Below, piece by piece: positions 30,293-39,745 of a stretch of DNA of 41,058 nucleotides; the first letter of the stretch is position 1, and each line of letters begins with the position of its first letter. The stretch lies in the IMG/VR virus record IMGVR_UViG_3300044489_000050, positions 1 through 41,058 of that record; one strand, written 5' to 3'. A program made the position numbers and the translations under genes. This DNA comes from a virus. The notes beneath the pieces were generated by a model, which did not search any database, was not told where the DNA came from, and was given only the letters and a program-made list of their open reading frames with translations.

Positions 30293-33112
30293 ATGCTGAG
30301 AACGAAATCAACAACTACAAATATTGGGCTGCTCGATGGTAGGTATTTAAAATTAGACCAATCATCAGCTCAAACCGTATCCCTCGGCGCTCCTTATTTT
30401 AGCTCCGGGGTTAGAACTACCAAACTCTATCCCAACGCCGATTCCACTACTGCTATTCAAATAAATAAAGCAGACGGGACTACTAACGTTTTAAATGTAG
30501 ATACGACCAATGTCGGGGTTGGTATTGGCGCCGTTTCTACAACGGAAGAACGACTATACATTGCAAGAACTTCCACCGTTACGAGTGGTAACTCCAACGC
30601 CACAAGAAGCTCCATTACTGCCTCACCGGCAACAAACTCCTCCGCCTCTTATCGTGGACTGTTTACCTATGCCGAGGGTACAGGTTCAGCCGATATTACG
30701 GGCAACATTGCGGGAGTTTTTGGCCAGGCTGTCTATTCTGGGTCTGGCACTATCTCGAACCTTTTAGGTCTTACTTATTCCTGCACCCTAACAAGTGGTG
30801 CAGCCACCCAAATAAACGCCATAGACGTATCAGTATTGCACAATTCTGCAGGAACAACCGCTACGGCCAGAGGGCTCATGATAGCCGGGATTACCAAATC
30901 GGCAGGGACAATAACTACCGCCGTTGGGGTGGACATAGCGTCTATAACTTCTGGCGGGACGAACTTTGCAATTCGCTCTAACGCTGGAACTGTTGATTTT
31001 GGAGATACCACAAGAGTTAGAAATCCAAGTTCTGCTGCCTTGGGTGTTGGGGGAACGCTTGAGCTTTACGGAAACTATACAGGAACAAGCTCAACCATCG
31101 GAAGCAAGTGGAAAACAGCTAAATCGAATGGAACAGGGGGGAACTGGGATTTTGACTTAGTTGGTTTCACAAGACTTAATGGCTCGGGTGATGTTACTGA
31201 GAGAATAAGGATAGGAGCGGCAACTGGCATTGCCATAACTCCCGTTGCCAATGTAGTTCAGTTATCTGTTAAGGCAAACGCTACTCAAACTGCCAACCTT
31301 CAAGAATGGCAGAATTCGTCTGGGACAGCCCTTACTTCGGTTTCAAGCAACGGAATGCTTGGTATAAACATGACCCCGGGAACAACAACGCCTCTTGACG
31401 TTAAAAGCACTGCGTCATTCGCCACCTTAAGCGCAACGCTTCTTACTAACGGAGACTTTGGAACGGGCGATTTTACGGGCTGGTCTGCCGGTGCGGGGTG
31501 GTCGGTAGTTTCTTATGCCGCCGTTTGTGCTAGTGGAAGCGGTACGGCACTTTCCCAAAATGTATCGGTATCTAATGGCTCGTGGTATGTACTTTACTTC
31601 GACTACAATCGAGTCTCTGGATACGGGAATTTAACTATCACATTGGGATCGCAGACTTACTACGTGAACCCTACCAACGCCACTAACAGGTCAATCACGA
31701 TGAGCGCAAATACGACAGGTACAGTAGCTCTTTCGATAACGCCGCCAACCACGATGGGAGATACGACTTTTGACAACATCAGGCTGTATAGGGTTACGGC
31801 TGTCTCAAACCCAAACCAGAGATATTACAACAGCTCTGGATCGCTGACAATGGAGTTTCGCGATGGGGGTAATCAAGGCAATGCTGGATTTGGCCAAAAT
31901 GATTTAAGCTATTTGGTTCCATCAATTGACGGGACTCAGGGAACCGACAACTTAGCTTTTGGAACGAACTCATTGGAAAACACTACTACGGGCGACAGAA
32001 ATATATCGGTTGGGACTCAATGTATGAGGCGTTTGACTCACGGGTCGTCTAATACGGCCATTGGCTATGGAGCGGCAATTTTCGGGTATGGATTTAGTGA
32101 TTGCGTCGTAATTGGTAATCAAGCAATGAGAAATCAGCTTATTGGTGGAGGGAATGTTGCAATAGGATCTGGCGCGATGTTTACCAATCAATACTCTGGA
32201 CTAAATGTGGCGATTGGTTATCAGGCTCTTTACACAATGAATCACACTATTGCTACGGCGAATGGTTACAATACGGCGGTTGGTACATGGTCAATGCAGA
32301 ACGCTACCACAGGGACGGTGAACACGGGTATCGGTGCCTTTGCTCTTCAAGCGGTTGGCACAGGCTCCAGTAATGTCGCTGTCGGTTATGGCGCTGGACA
32401 GACTGTTGCCAAATCAACTTGCGTTCTTCTTGGAAGGGAGGCGGGGTATCAAATAGGAAATAGCAGTATTTGTATCGGTTATCAGGCTGGATACTATGAA
32501 ACAGGAGCAAGCAGACTTTATATCCACAACTCCAGCTCGACTACCCCGCTGATCTATGGATTATTTTCAGGAACAGGTGCGGGTCTTTTAATTAGATCGC
32601 AGGCCACAGATGGAACCCCGCTTGTTGTCAGGGGGATAGCTTCTCAAACTTCTTATATCCTTGAAATTCAAGACTCAACTAATGCGGTTCACAATAAATT
32701 TCACGTAGCCCACGCGTCTAATGTTTATGAGAATGTGCTAAACGAGCTAGGGTCGCCAAATCTTGATTTTAGGGTTGAAAGTGACAACTACGACTCCCTG
32801 TTTGTAGATGCTTCGAATGATTCGATTGCAGTTATGAATAATGCAAGCGGTAAAACGAGTTTTTATGGGGCTACTCCTATTGTCAAGCCGTCTGCCTATA
32901 CTCAAACTTATTCTACCGCAGATAAAACTCACGCCAACTTTACGTCTGCGGATATTGGAGCGTTTACTGGCGGAACTGTTGGTTTTTTAGACGCAGCCGA
33001 AAGGGACAATATAAGAACACAATTTAATGCGTTACGGACAGACGTGGCAGACGTAAAGCAATTAGTTAATAGTCTTATCGATGATTTGCAAAGTTTAGGA
33101 CTAGTAGGATAA
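30293..33112 (+). CDS. Tail fibre with CBM-like domain and YadA-like repeats
   Basis: 939 aa. The N-terminus is beta-rich. Around residues 380-500 a jelly-roll domain (NGDFGTGDFTGW to FDNIRLY) resembles carbohydrate-binding modules of the CBM4/9 type. Residues about 560-720 contain repeats such as NTAIGYGAAIFG, NVAIGYQAL, NTGIGAFAL and NVAVGYGAG, the YadA-head-like trimer repeats. It ends in a coiled coil (ALRTDVADVKQLVNSLIDDLQSL). This suits a trimeric receptor-binding fibre that recognises glycans. Confidence 0.7.
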   Translation: MLRTKSTTTNIGLLDGRYLKLDQSSAQTVSLGAPYFSSGVRTTKLYPNADSTTAIQINKADGTTNVLNVDTTNVGVGIGAVSTTEERLYIARTSTVTSGNSNATRSSITASPATNSSASYRGLFTYAEGTGSADITGNIAGVFGQAVYSGSGTISNLLGLTYSCTLTSGAATQINAIDVSVLHNSAGTTATARGLMIAGITKSAGTITTAVGVDIASITSGGTNFAIRSNAGTVDFGDTTRVRNPSSAALGVGGTLELYGNYTGTSSTIGSKWKTAKSNGTGGNWDFDLVGFTRLNGSGDVTERIRIGAATGIAITPVANVVQLSVKANATQTANLQEWQNSSGTALTSVSSNGMLGINMTPGTTTPLDVKSTASFATLSATLLTNGDFGTGDFTGWSAGAGWSVVSYAAVCASGSGTALSQNVSVSNGSWYVLYFDYNRVSGYGNLTITLGSQTYYVNPTNATNRSITMSANTTGTVALSITPPTTMGDTTFDNIRLYRVTAVSNPNQRYYNSSGSLTMEFRDGGNQGNAGFGQNDLSYLVPSIDGTQGTDNLAFGTNSLENTTTGDRNISVGTQCMRRLTHGSSNTAIGYGAAIFGYGFSDCVVIGNQAMRNQLIGGGNVAIGSGAMFTNQYSGLNVAIGYQALYTMNHTIATANGYNTAVGTWSMQNATTGTVNTGIGAFALQAVGTGSSNVAVGYGAGQTVAKSTCVLLGREAGYQIGNSSICIGYQAGYYETGASRLYIHNSSSTTPLIYGLFSGTGAGLLIRSQATDGTPLVVRGIASQTSYILEIQDSTNAVHNKFHVAHASNVYENVLNELGSPNLDFRVESDNYDSLFVDASNDSIAVMNNASGKTSFYGATPIVKPSAYTQTYSTADKTHANFTSADIGAFTGGTVGFLDAAERDNIRTQFNALRTDVADVKQLVNSLIDDLQSLGLVG

Positions 33113-33121
33113 AATAAATTT

Positions 33122-33463
33122 ATGGCATTGCTAAAATCACTTCCAAACGGAAAAGGAATTGACGCCACCTACTGGAAAATTGTTCAGTTAAACATAAACT
33201 ATCTTTTTAGACAGGCTCATATTGATTTAGCTGGTTTTCCAACCGAAGAACTGCGTAGGTCTGAAAAAGACCCTATTGACCAAAAAGCTTTTGATTTTAA
33301 TGGTGATGAGTTTCCTTTTAATGAAAACGATGTGAGACCCATAAGACAGGTGGCCTACGAAGCAATAAAGGCTGTAAAAACCACGAAACCGGAAAAACAG
33401 GAAGACGGGACGCTGACTGATATTGAAATCCATGGAGACTTTGCAGACGCAACCGATTGTTAA
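33122..33463 (+). CDS. Small hypothetical protein
   Basis: 113 aa, beginning MALLKSLPNGKGIDATYWKI. No domain recognised. SD-less, with the A/T-rich context AAATAAATTTATG. It lies just after the fibre gene, so it may be a fibre accessory or chaperone (inference). Confidence 0.45.
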   Translation: MALLKSLPNGKGIDATYWKIVQLNINYLFRQAHIDLAGFPTEELRRSEKDPIDQKAFDFNGDEFPFNENDVRPIRQVAYEAIKAVKTTKPEKQEDGTLTDIEIHGDFADATDC

Positions 33464-33481
33464 TAATTAGATTAAATAAAT

Positions 33482-33673
33482 ATGGAAACAACGAAAGTTG
33501 AGCCAGAAAAAAAGGAAGTTAAGCATACGACACAAGAGTTTGCGGATGCTTACCAAAAATTGTGTGATGAATATGGGTTTCGGATCGTCGTCTCACCTTC
33601 TTATATAAGTAGGGATGACGGAACGTTCAGTACTATACTGCAATACACAGTTGGTGAGTTACCTAAAAGGTGA
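33482..33673 (+). CDS. Small hypothetical protein
   Basis: 63 aa (METTKVEPEKKEVKHTTQEFADAYQKL...), charged N-terminus and beta-strand C-terminus. Start context AAATAAATATG, no SD. Function unknown. Confidence 0.45.
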   Translation: METTKVEPEKKEVKHTTQEFADAYQKLCDEYGFRIVVSPSYISRDDGTFSTILQYTVGELPKR

Positions 33674-33681
33674 CATAGTAT

Positions 33682-33710
33682 TTGACAGATGTAAACGAAG
33701 GATTTATAAT
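33682..33710 (+). promoter_or_regulatory. Promoter E, perfect consensus
   Basis: TTGACA (33682-33687), 17-nt spacer, TATAAT (33705-33710). It drives the scaffold/capsid operon. Confidence 0.9.
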
Positions 33711-33728
33711 AAATCCACAAGCCACTCG

Positions 33729-33791
33729 TAGGAAAAACCTAGGGCGGCCAACATAAAGTTCATTTAAGTGAATTTGAGTTGGTCGCTCTTT
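33729..33791 (+). terminator. Leader E: TAGG-AAAAA-CCTA hairpin plus terminator
   Basis: TAGGAAAAACCTA (33729-33741), then GCGGCCAAC (33744-33752)/GTTGGTCGC (33778-33786) with an inner TTCA/TGAA stem and a T-run. Unlike the others it leaves 40 bases before the ATG and a GGAG site. Confidence 0.85.
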
Positions 33792-33831
33792 TTAGTTGCC
33801 AAAGTTTGCCCGTACTATAACGGAGATATTT

Positions 33832-34638
33832 ATGGATGAACCAACTAAGGGTGTAAGTGTGGAGGACGCAACCCCCACCGGAGAAACCCCCACTCCACAA
33901 GCGCCAGAGGCGGCGCAAATCCCAGCAGAAGCTGAAACCGAGGCTGAACTTCCGAAGGAACCAGCCAAGCAAAGAGAAGCCTTTATATCCATGCGTAAGT
34001 CCCTTTCTGCTAAGGAGAGGGAGAACGCAACGCTAAAGGCACGCTTGGTGGAGCTCGAAAAAGATAGTGAGGAAGTATCTCAGGAGCAATCGGTTATGGA
34101 TAGGCTAAGGGGGATAAACACCCAGCAGGATCTACAGCCAATAACCCCAGAAACCGATATCGAGACAATAACCTCACGGATGACTCAGGCCGAGAAAGTT
34201 GCTTACAGGTCGCAACAGGAAACTGCCGATCTTAAGAAGCAGCTGGCGGATGAGGCTATGTATCGGATCGCTCCGGAGTTGAACCCCGAGCATCCAGATA
34301 ACAAAAAGCCAGAAGTTAAAGCCTTCGAAAAATACCTAACTTCTCAGATAGTTTTGGAAGGGGCACAGGGCGCCGATATTAACGATCCCAAAACGATCGC
34401 GAAGTTGACCAAGGCGGCTAGGGTTGAGTTTGACGGTTTTTCTCAGTTTAGGAGGGAAGAAATAGCCTCACAAGCAGTTGAAAATTTGCAGAAAGTGGAA
34501 CAAGCATCACTCGAAGCAAGAGGCAGTGCTGAACCAAAGAGTCGAACTATAAATCTTGATGAGCTGAGGGCTAGAGCGAGACGCGGAGACGCGGAAGCTA
34601 TGGCCGAGGTTCTTAAGAACACCGTCCTTGCAGAGTGA
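33832..34638 (+). CDS. Scaffold / capsid assembly protein
   Basis: 268 aa from ATG 33832 with GGAG 8 bases upstream. Acidic N-terminus rich in E, P and A, followed by long coiled-coil helices (KSLSAKERENATLKARLVELEKDSEEV) and a charged helical C-terminus. This is the usual shape and position of a scaffold just before the major capsid gene. A TTG at 33796 would extend it but is unlikely. Confidence 0.75.
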   Translation: MDEPTKGVSVEDATPTGETPTPQAPEAAQIPAEAETEAELPKEPAKQREAFISMRKSLSAKERENATLKARLVELEKDSEEVSQEQSVMDRLRGINTQQDLQPITPETDIETITSRMTQAEKVAYRSQQETADLKKQLADEAMYRIAPELNPEHPDNKKPEVKAFEKYLTSQIVLEGAQGADINDPKTIAKLTKAARVEFDGFSQFRREEIASQAVENLQKVEQASLEARGSAEPKSRTINLDELRARARRGDAEAMAEVLKNTVLAE

Positions 34639-34684
34639 ACTTGTCTAAATAGTTTAACTTTGTTAAGGGGGTGAATAATGATTT

Positions 34685-35593
34685 ATGGGTCAATTATCTG
34701 GTGCATACGCCACATACGACGACGTCTTAAGACGGGAAGATCTACTCGACTATATTGCCGATGTTTCCCCAGACGCTAACTACCTAATGACTACGTTGAA
34801 GTCCGGTAGTGCGTCGCAGACTCTTCACGAATGGGGAGATTACAATACCGCCAGACCGACAAGCAACGGAGCGAAGACCATTGAAGGCAATGATGCCTCT
34901 TTTTCGGATTTAACTAAAGCGACCCGAAAGAATAACATAACCCAGCTATTCCAAGAGACTTTTGCGGTGACCTCCACGGAGATCGCTGTTAATAAAGTCA
35001 ATCCCAAGGATGCCTACGCTCGCGAAATGAACTACGCCATGAGAAGGATCAAGAACAACATGGAGTACGCCGTTTTGAGAGGAACTAAGGCCTCTGGGGC
35101 TTCTGGAGTTGCTCGTGAAATGGAGGGTGTCTTTGTTACTGTTAAAGGTAATGGTTTGGCCACGGTCCGCGCTTCGGGTACGTCCCTTTCCGAAACCGAG
35201 TTTAACGCCATCGAGGTGGCCTCTTGGAACGTTACAGACGAGTTCGTTTTTGATCTCGTTCTGACGACAGGTAAGAGAAAGCAGGACATTTCCAAGTTTA
35301 CCGCTGGAAACACCAAGAACATTCCAGCCGAAGATAAGAGGTTGGTTAATTCGATCTCTGTCTACGAAGGAGACTTTGGCGTCCACGAGATCCGCGCCCA
35401 CAAAGACATGGTCACGGACGCGGTGCTCTGTGTTCGTAAGGAAAACCTTGGTCTTGCCTATCTTATCCGCCCGCATCACATCGAGTTAGGGAAGACTGGG
35501 TCATCCCGCAAGGGTATGATCGAGGCAGAACTAACTGCTGAGACATTCGGGGCAAGAGCAATGTCTTTGCGAGAAAACTACAACTTGACTTAG
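34685..35593 (+). CDS. Major capsid protein (SU10-like / DUF5309-type)
   Basis: 302 aa. YDDVLRREDLLDYIADVSPDANYLMTTL and TLHEWGDYNTARP are the opening of the SU10-like major head protein group; FQETFAVTSTEIAVNKV and EYAVLRGTKASG follow. HK97-type fold expected. Ribosome site AGGGGGTGA lies upstream, although the spacing suits an out-of-frame ATG at 34677. It is followed by a terminator. Confidence 0.8.
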   Translation: MGQLSGAYATYDDVLRREDLLDYIADVSPDANYLMTTLKSGSASQTLHEWGDYNTARPTSNGAKTIEGNDASFSDLTKATRKNNITQLFQETFAVTSTEIAVNKVNPKDAYAREMNYAMRRIKNNMEYAVLRGTKASGASGVAREMEGVFVTVKGNGLATVRASGTSLSETEFNAIEVASWNVTDEFVFDLVLTTGKRKQDISKFTAGNTKNIPAEDKRLVNSISVYEGDFGVHEIRAHKDMVTDAVLCVRKENLGLAYLIRPHHIELGKTGSSRKGMIEAELTAETFGARAMSLRENYNLT

Positions 35594-35618
35594 AGATTCT
35601 CGCTGAAAGTCGAGGATT

Positions 35619-35640
35619 AGAGCGGGTCGGCGCTCTTTTC
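35619..35640 (+). terminator. Terminator after the capsid gene
   Basis: AGAGCG (35619-35624)/CGCTCT (35631-35636) with TTTT. The next ATG is at 35643, just after it, with no promoter visible between. It limits read-through from the capsid into the sugar cassette. Confidence 0.65.
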
Positions 35641-35642
35641 CT

Positions 35643-36092
35643 ATGCGCTTTCCACCCCGACCGGTGGACGGCGCTTATGAAAATATGACGGAGACCTTTG
35701 GCGATACTCTAGTAATTGATCCTGTCTCTAAGTTCATTTCGGGACGTACGAAAGTAAGACCCGTTTGGGCGGTGGGAGCAGTTGATGCGTTGATAGAGAA
35801 GATGAACAAGAGGGGTCTTTGGCCGACGGTCGAACTATTAATAACGATCTGGCTAAAGAGGAACCCAGATAAAGCGAGGGAGTTTATGCGGGCCAAGGAT
35901 GATGTTTCAAGGACAAGAGACACAGACACAGCCTCTAGCCAAAACTTAAGTCATCGCTATCTTTTGGAGGTGCCAGATGAGATCGTCACGGGGATTGACA
36001 TTCTTTGGGGATCGAAAATTAAAGACAAGAAAGAGTTTTGGCGGGACTTTGCCAAGCAGTTTCCTATGTTTCGGGTCGCGGAAAAAGTATGA
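35643..36092 (+). CDS. Hypothetical protein after the capsid gene
   Basis: 149 aa, MRFPPRPVDGAYENMTETFGD with a mixed alpha/beta body. No named family is recognised, but location between capsid and cassette suggests a conserved head-region protein. It overlaps the next gene by ATGA. Confidence 0.5.
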   Translation: MRFPPRPVDGAYENMTETFGDTLVIDPVSKFISGRTKVRPVWAVGAVDALIEKMNKRGLWPTVELLITIWLKRNPDKAREFMRAKDDVSRTRDTDTASSQNLSHRYLLEVPDEIVTGIDILWGSKIKDKKEFWRDFAKQFPMFRVAEKV

Positions 36093-38407
36093 AGAAGATT
36101 GCCCTTAATTTTATAATGAAAGGCACGGAGGAACCAAGTCAGATTGTTAAGATGCTTTCTTCGATTGCTCCCTACGTTGATGCTATCTATTGCACAGCCA
36201 CTTGGGATGTAAATGGACGGGCTGTTAAGATCGCTCGATCATTTGGGGCCGAGGTTTCGTTTTTCGAGTGGATTAAGGACTTCGCCGCCGCTAGAAACTT
36301 TGCCTTGGCGCAGGTTCCGGACAAGTACGAGTACATCTTTTGGTGCGACACGGACGACGTGATTGTGGGCGGGGAGCACATCCGCAGATACATAGAACTA
36401 GATAAAGACCGCTATTTCATAAATTACAACTACACCATTGACGAGAAAACAGGCGAAGCCTTAGTTGTCCATCCCAAGGAAAGAATTTTAAGAAAAAGCT
36501 TATTTGTGTGGAAGGCCGCCCTCCACGAGGTGCCTATTCCCCTTAATAGTCAAATTAGTCAAGAATTTATACGAGAGATTGTGGTCAACCACTATCCGAC
36601 AAAGGAGAACATAGAGGACGGCTTTAAACGTAACTTAGAGATACTGGAAAAGACATACCAAGAAGAAGGCAACGAACACGACCCGAAGACAGTGTACTAT
36701 TTAGCAAGATCTTATTTCGACCTAAATAATTACCAGAAGGCCGAGGAAATGTTTTGGCAGTATCTCGCGGGAAAGAACCCATCGGGTTGGGACGAAGAAA
36801 GGGCGATGGCCTACAACTATTTAGGACTGATGTACACGGCTTTGTCTAAGCTTGATGATGCCAGGTCTTGCTTTCATATGGCGATGGACGAAAAGCCAGA
36901 ATTTCCGACTTGGTACATTAACCTTGGTGTGACCTACGCCAAGATTAAGGACTGGGATAAATGTATCTTTTGGACGTCTAGAGGTCTTAAGATGCCCCAA
37001 CCAAAGACGGCGATGATCCTTTCTCCCCGTGATGATCTCGTGCGCGGCTGGTCAGTTCTTTACGATGCTTGTATGCAAAAGAGGAAGTTAAAGGAGGCGT
37101 TTTCGATCGCGAGCGAGCTTTGTAAGATATTTCCTGATGACAAGTTCTTTGAGCAAAGGCGAGTTTCTGTTTATAACGTGATGCGTTGGACAGAAATGAG
37201 CAAGAACATCAAAGAGATAGCGGAAGAGTGCCGAAGCTTGGACGAAGCTCATAAAATAAGGGCGTTACTCTTAAACCTCCCATCGACTATTGCAGACAAT
37301 GCTTATATTGAGAACCTGAAACAGGCTTACATTGTACCGGAAACGTGGCCGAAGAAGTCTATTGCTTACTACTGTGGCCGTTCTGTTGAGTCTTGGGATG
37401 AGACGAGCCTCGAAAAAGGTATCGGTGGGAGTGAGACGGCAGTAATTGCATTATCTCGCTTCTGGGCCAAGCGAGGTTGGAAAGTGACTGTCTTTGGACT
37501 ACCCTTCGAAGAGCATAGAGACAAATACGGGGTTGACTGGAAGATGTATTGGCGGTTTAATCCTAGGGACAATTTTGACGTTTTTATTGGTTGGCGAGCA
37601 CCATCGCTTTTCAAGGAGAAGATTAAGGCGCGCGTTGCCGCCATTGACTTACACGACGTTATCCAGCCGCAGGATTACAGTCCGACTGTAATTGCAAACA
37701 TTGACAAGATTTTTGTTAAGAGCAAATTTCAGGCTTCGATTGCTCCCCATATTCCCCGAGAAAAACTGGAGGTTATTACCAACGGCTACGTCAAGGATTT
37801 CCTGCCGAACTTAAACAAAGTTAAGCGCGACCCTTATAAAATCATCTACTGTTCTTCTTATGATCGAGGGTTGGAACTCATGCTCAAGTGGGGCTGGCCA
37901 CTTATCAAGGAACAAATACCCCAAGCGGAGCTACACATTTACTATGGTTGGAACACCTTTGACAATTTCTTTGCCCCTTCTGGTATCGCTCCAAACAGAG
38001 AGCGCATGGCCTGGAAGGCTAAGATGATGGAACTAATTAAACAAGACGGAGTTTATGAACATGGGAGGATATCTCAGAAAGAGCTATTACTAAAGAAAGC
38101 TGAGTCGAGTATCCACTATTACGCCACGGATTTCGACGAAATTGACTGTATTAGCGTGAGAGAGAGTGCTGCGGTCGGCTGTATTCCCATAACATCCAAC
38201 TTCGCCGCTTTAAGTGAACGGGGGTATTGCAACAGGGTAGAAGGAAACCCCAGAGATAAAAGGATACAAGAGGCGATCGCTCGAACTGTCGTAGGCGCGC
38301 TTAGAAACGGACCCCAGAAAGATTATCGAGAAGCTATCCAAACCCTAGCTCGTAAAGAAAGTTGGGAAGAGGTAGCTAAAAAATGGTTGGAGGTGTTTGG
38401 GGAATGA
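36089..38407 (+). CDS. GT2-TPR-GT4 trifunctional glycosyltransferase
   Basis: 772 aa from ATG 36089 (ATGA overlap). Residues 1-150 are GT2-like with WCDTDDV as the DxD motif. Residues about 185-340 are TPR-type repeats (DPKTVYYLARSYFDLNNYQKAEEMF; AMAYNYLGLMYTALSKLDDARSCFHMAM). Residues about 430-770 are GT-B/GT4-like (GGSETAVIALSRFWAKRGWKVTVFG, IFVKSKFQASI, SSYDRGLELML, ISVRESAAVGCIPI with the E-x7-E-like site). Such multidomain glycosyltransferases build glycans. Two transferase activities plus protein-protein repeats in one chain is unusual for a phage. Confidence 0.8.
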   Translation: MKKIALNFIMKGTEEPSQIVKMLSSIAPYVDAIYCTATWDVNGRAVKIARSFGAEVSFFEWIKDFAAARNFALAQVPDKYEYIFWCDTDDVIVGGEHIRRYIELDKDRYFINYNYTIDEKTGEALVVHPKERILRKSLFVWKAALHEVPIPLNSQISQEFIREIVVNHYPTKENIEDGFKRNLEILEKTYQEEGNEHDPKTVYYLARSYFDLNNYQKAEEMFWQYLAGKNPSGWDEERAMAYNYLGLMYTALSKLDDARSCFHMAMDEKPEFPTWYINLGVTYAKIKDWDKCIFWTSRGLKMPQPKTAMILSPRDDLVRGWSVLYDACMQKRKLKEAFSIASELCKIFPDDKFFEQRRVSVYNVMRWTEMSKNIKEIAEECRSLDEAHKIRALLLNLPSTIADNAYIENLKQAYIVPETWPKKSIAYYCGRSVESWDETSLEKGIGGSETAVIALSRFWAKRGWKVTVFGLPFEEHRDKYGVDWKMYWRFNPRDNFDVFIGWRAPSLFKEKIKARVAAIDLHDVIQPQDYSPTVIANIDKIFVKSKFQASIAPHIPREKLEVITNGYVKDFLPNLNKVKRDPYKIIYCSSYDRGLELMLKWGWPLIKEQIPQAELHIYYGWNTFDNFFAPSGIAPNRERMAWKAKMMELIKQDGVYEHGRISQKELLLKKAESSIHYYATDFDEIDCISVRESAAVGCIPITSNFAALSERGYCNRVEGNPRDKRIQEAIARTVVGALRNGPQKDYREAIQTLARKESWEEVAKKWLEVFGE

Positions 38408-39093
38408 AGATAGGTATCCTAACTGTAGCCTACAGAGAAGAGTATTTTATAGCATACTGTGTGAATCAGTTTAAGGGGCGAGGCTTCCAGCACCTTGTTT
38501 TGGTTTCGGATACACCGTGGCACGGGGAAAGAGAACCGATGGACGAGACGGTGGAATTAGCCGAGAGGACGGGAGCGGAAGTTATCGTTTCGGACTGGTC
38601 AACCGAGGCCGAGCAAAGGAACTACGGCCTGAAGGAACTGAGAGAGAATGACTGGGTTTTGATCGTCGACGCTGACGAGGAATATGAGAAAGGGAGTGTG
38701 GATAGCCTTCTTACTTTTCTCGAGACAGCGAACCTCCCAGCCTACGGTATCGGTAAGATAGCGACTTACTGGAAGACAAAAGAATATCGGATCGATCCGC
38801 CGGAATCTGGTGGACTAATCGTGGCGGTTAAACCGACTGTCCAATTTTATGACAAGCGGTGCGTCTCTTCCGAATGGGACTTTCTACCGGAGGATATTGT
38901 TATGCACCACTACTCCTATGTACGGGATGACTTGGGAATGAGGCGTAAGATCGCAACCTTTGAACACGCCAATGAAATAGTACCTAACTGGTACGAGGAG
39001 GTGTGGTGTAAATGGACACCGGAGAGTCAGAACCTCCACCCCGTACATCCTGAAAGTTTTGCTAGAGCTATTTATGTTGGTCAAGAATCCTGA
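38404..39093 (+). CDS. Family 2 glycosyltransferase
   Basis: 229 aa from ATG 38404 (ATGA overlap). MKIGILTVAYREEYFI leads to EQRNYGLKELRENDWVLIVDADEEYEKG, where VDADEE is the DxD site. It is a GT2-type nucleotide-sugar transferase; donor and acceptor are unknown. It overlaps the next gene by 20 bases. Confidence 0.8.
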   Translation: MKIGILTVAYREEYFIAYCVNQFKGRGFQHLVLVSDTPWHGEREPMDETVELAERTGAEVIVSDWSTEAEQRNYGLKELRENDWVLIVDADEEYEKGSVDSLLTFLETANLPAYGIGKIATYWKTKEYRIDPPESGGLIVAVKPTVQFYDKRCVSSEWDFLPEDIVMHHYSYVRDDLGMRRKIATFEHANEIVPNWYEEVWCKWTPESQNLHPVHPESFARAIYVGQES

Positions 39094-39745
39094 TTTATAT
39101 AATTTAAACGTCAATTCCACTCCCTTTTTAAGGGATCACCGTGATTTTGTGGAAAAATATGAGTGGGGTTGCGGAGATAGGCCTCTACACTGGATGTGGT
39201 ACCAGATATGTTCGGAGCTTCCTGTAGATGCTAAGCTATTAGAGATAGGCTGTTATATGGGGCAAGTACTATCTCTATGGGCATTAATCGGGAGGAAGCT
39301 AGGACGAAACTTTAGGGTTTATGGTATTACGCCTCTTTCCCCAGAGCCGGATATACATTCTGCCTATAAGGATATAAATTACCGTGAAGCAATTGAGAAA
39401 ATACATTGGAGGTTTGACTTATCTAATCCGGAACTATTCGTAGGACTTTCCCAAGACCAAACCTGTATTGACAAGGCGAGGAACTTAGGCGAACTTGACG
39501 TTTTATACATTGACGGCGGTCACAACTATGAAAATGTTGTGGCTGATATCCAAAACTACGCCCCTTTAGTTAAAAAACATGGTTTTATTGTTACGGACGA
39601 CTCGCTCTACAATATGGACGGGAGCAACACAACAGGGTACTTAGGTTTTGAGAGTGTTACCAATGCTGTAAACGAATATCTAATGAACAAAGGCGTAGCC
39701 GAGATCTCCAGAGTCGCCCACAACCGTGTTTTTAGGAAATTATGA
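39074..39745 (+). CDS. Class I SAM-dependent methyltransferase
   Basis: 223 aa from ATG 39074. AKLLEIGCYMGQVLSLWALIG is SAM motif I. VLYIDGGHNYENVVADIQNYAPLVKKHGFIVTDDS matches the Methyltransf_24 group, as in the gene at 541. It probably methylates a sugar of the cassette (inference). Confidence 0.8.
   Translation: MLVKNPDLYNLNVNSTPFLRDHRDFVEKYEWGCGDRPLHWMWYQICSELPVDAKLLEIGCYMGQVLSLWALIGRKLGRNFRVYGITPLSPEPDIHSAYKDINYREAIEKIHWRFDLSNPELFVGLSQDQTCIDKARNLGELDVLYIDGGHNYENVVADIQNYAPLVKKHGFIVTDDSLYNMDGSNTTGYLGFESVTNAVNEYLMNKGVAEISRVAHNRVFRKL

Noticed and set aside
34677-34780. Out-of-frame ATG with better SD spacing than the capsid start
   Set aside because: It gives only a short frame; the capsid ATG at 34685 fits the family opening.
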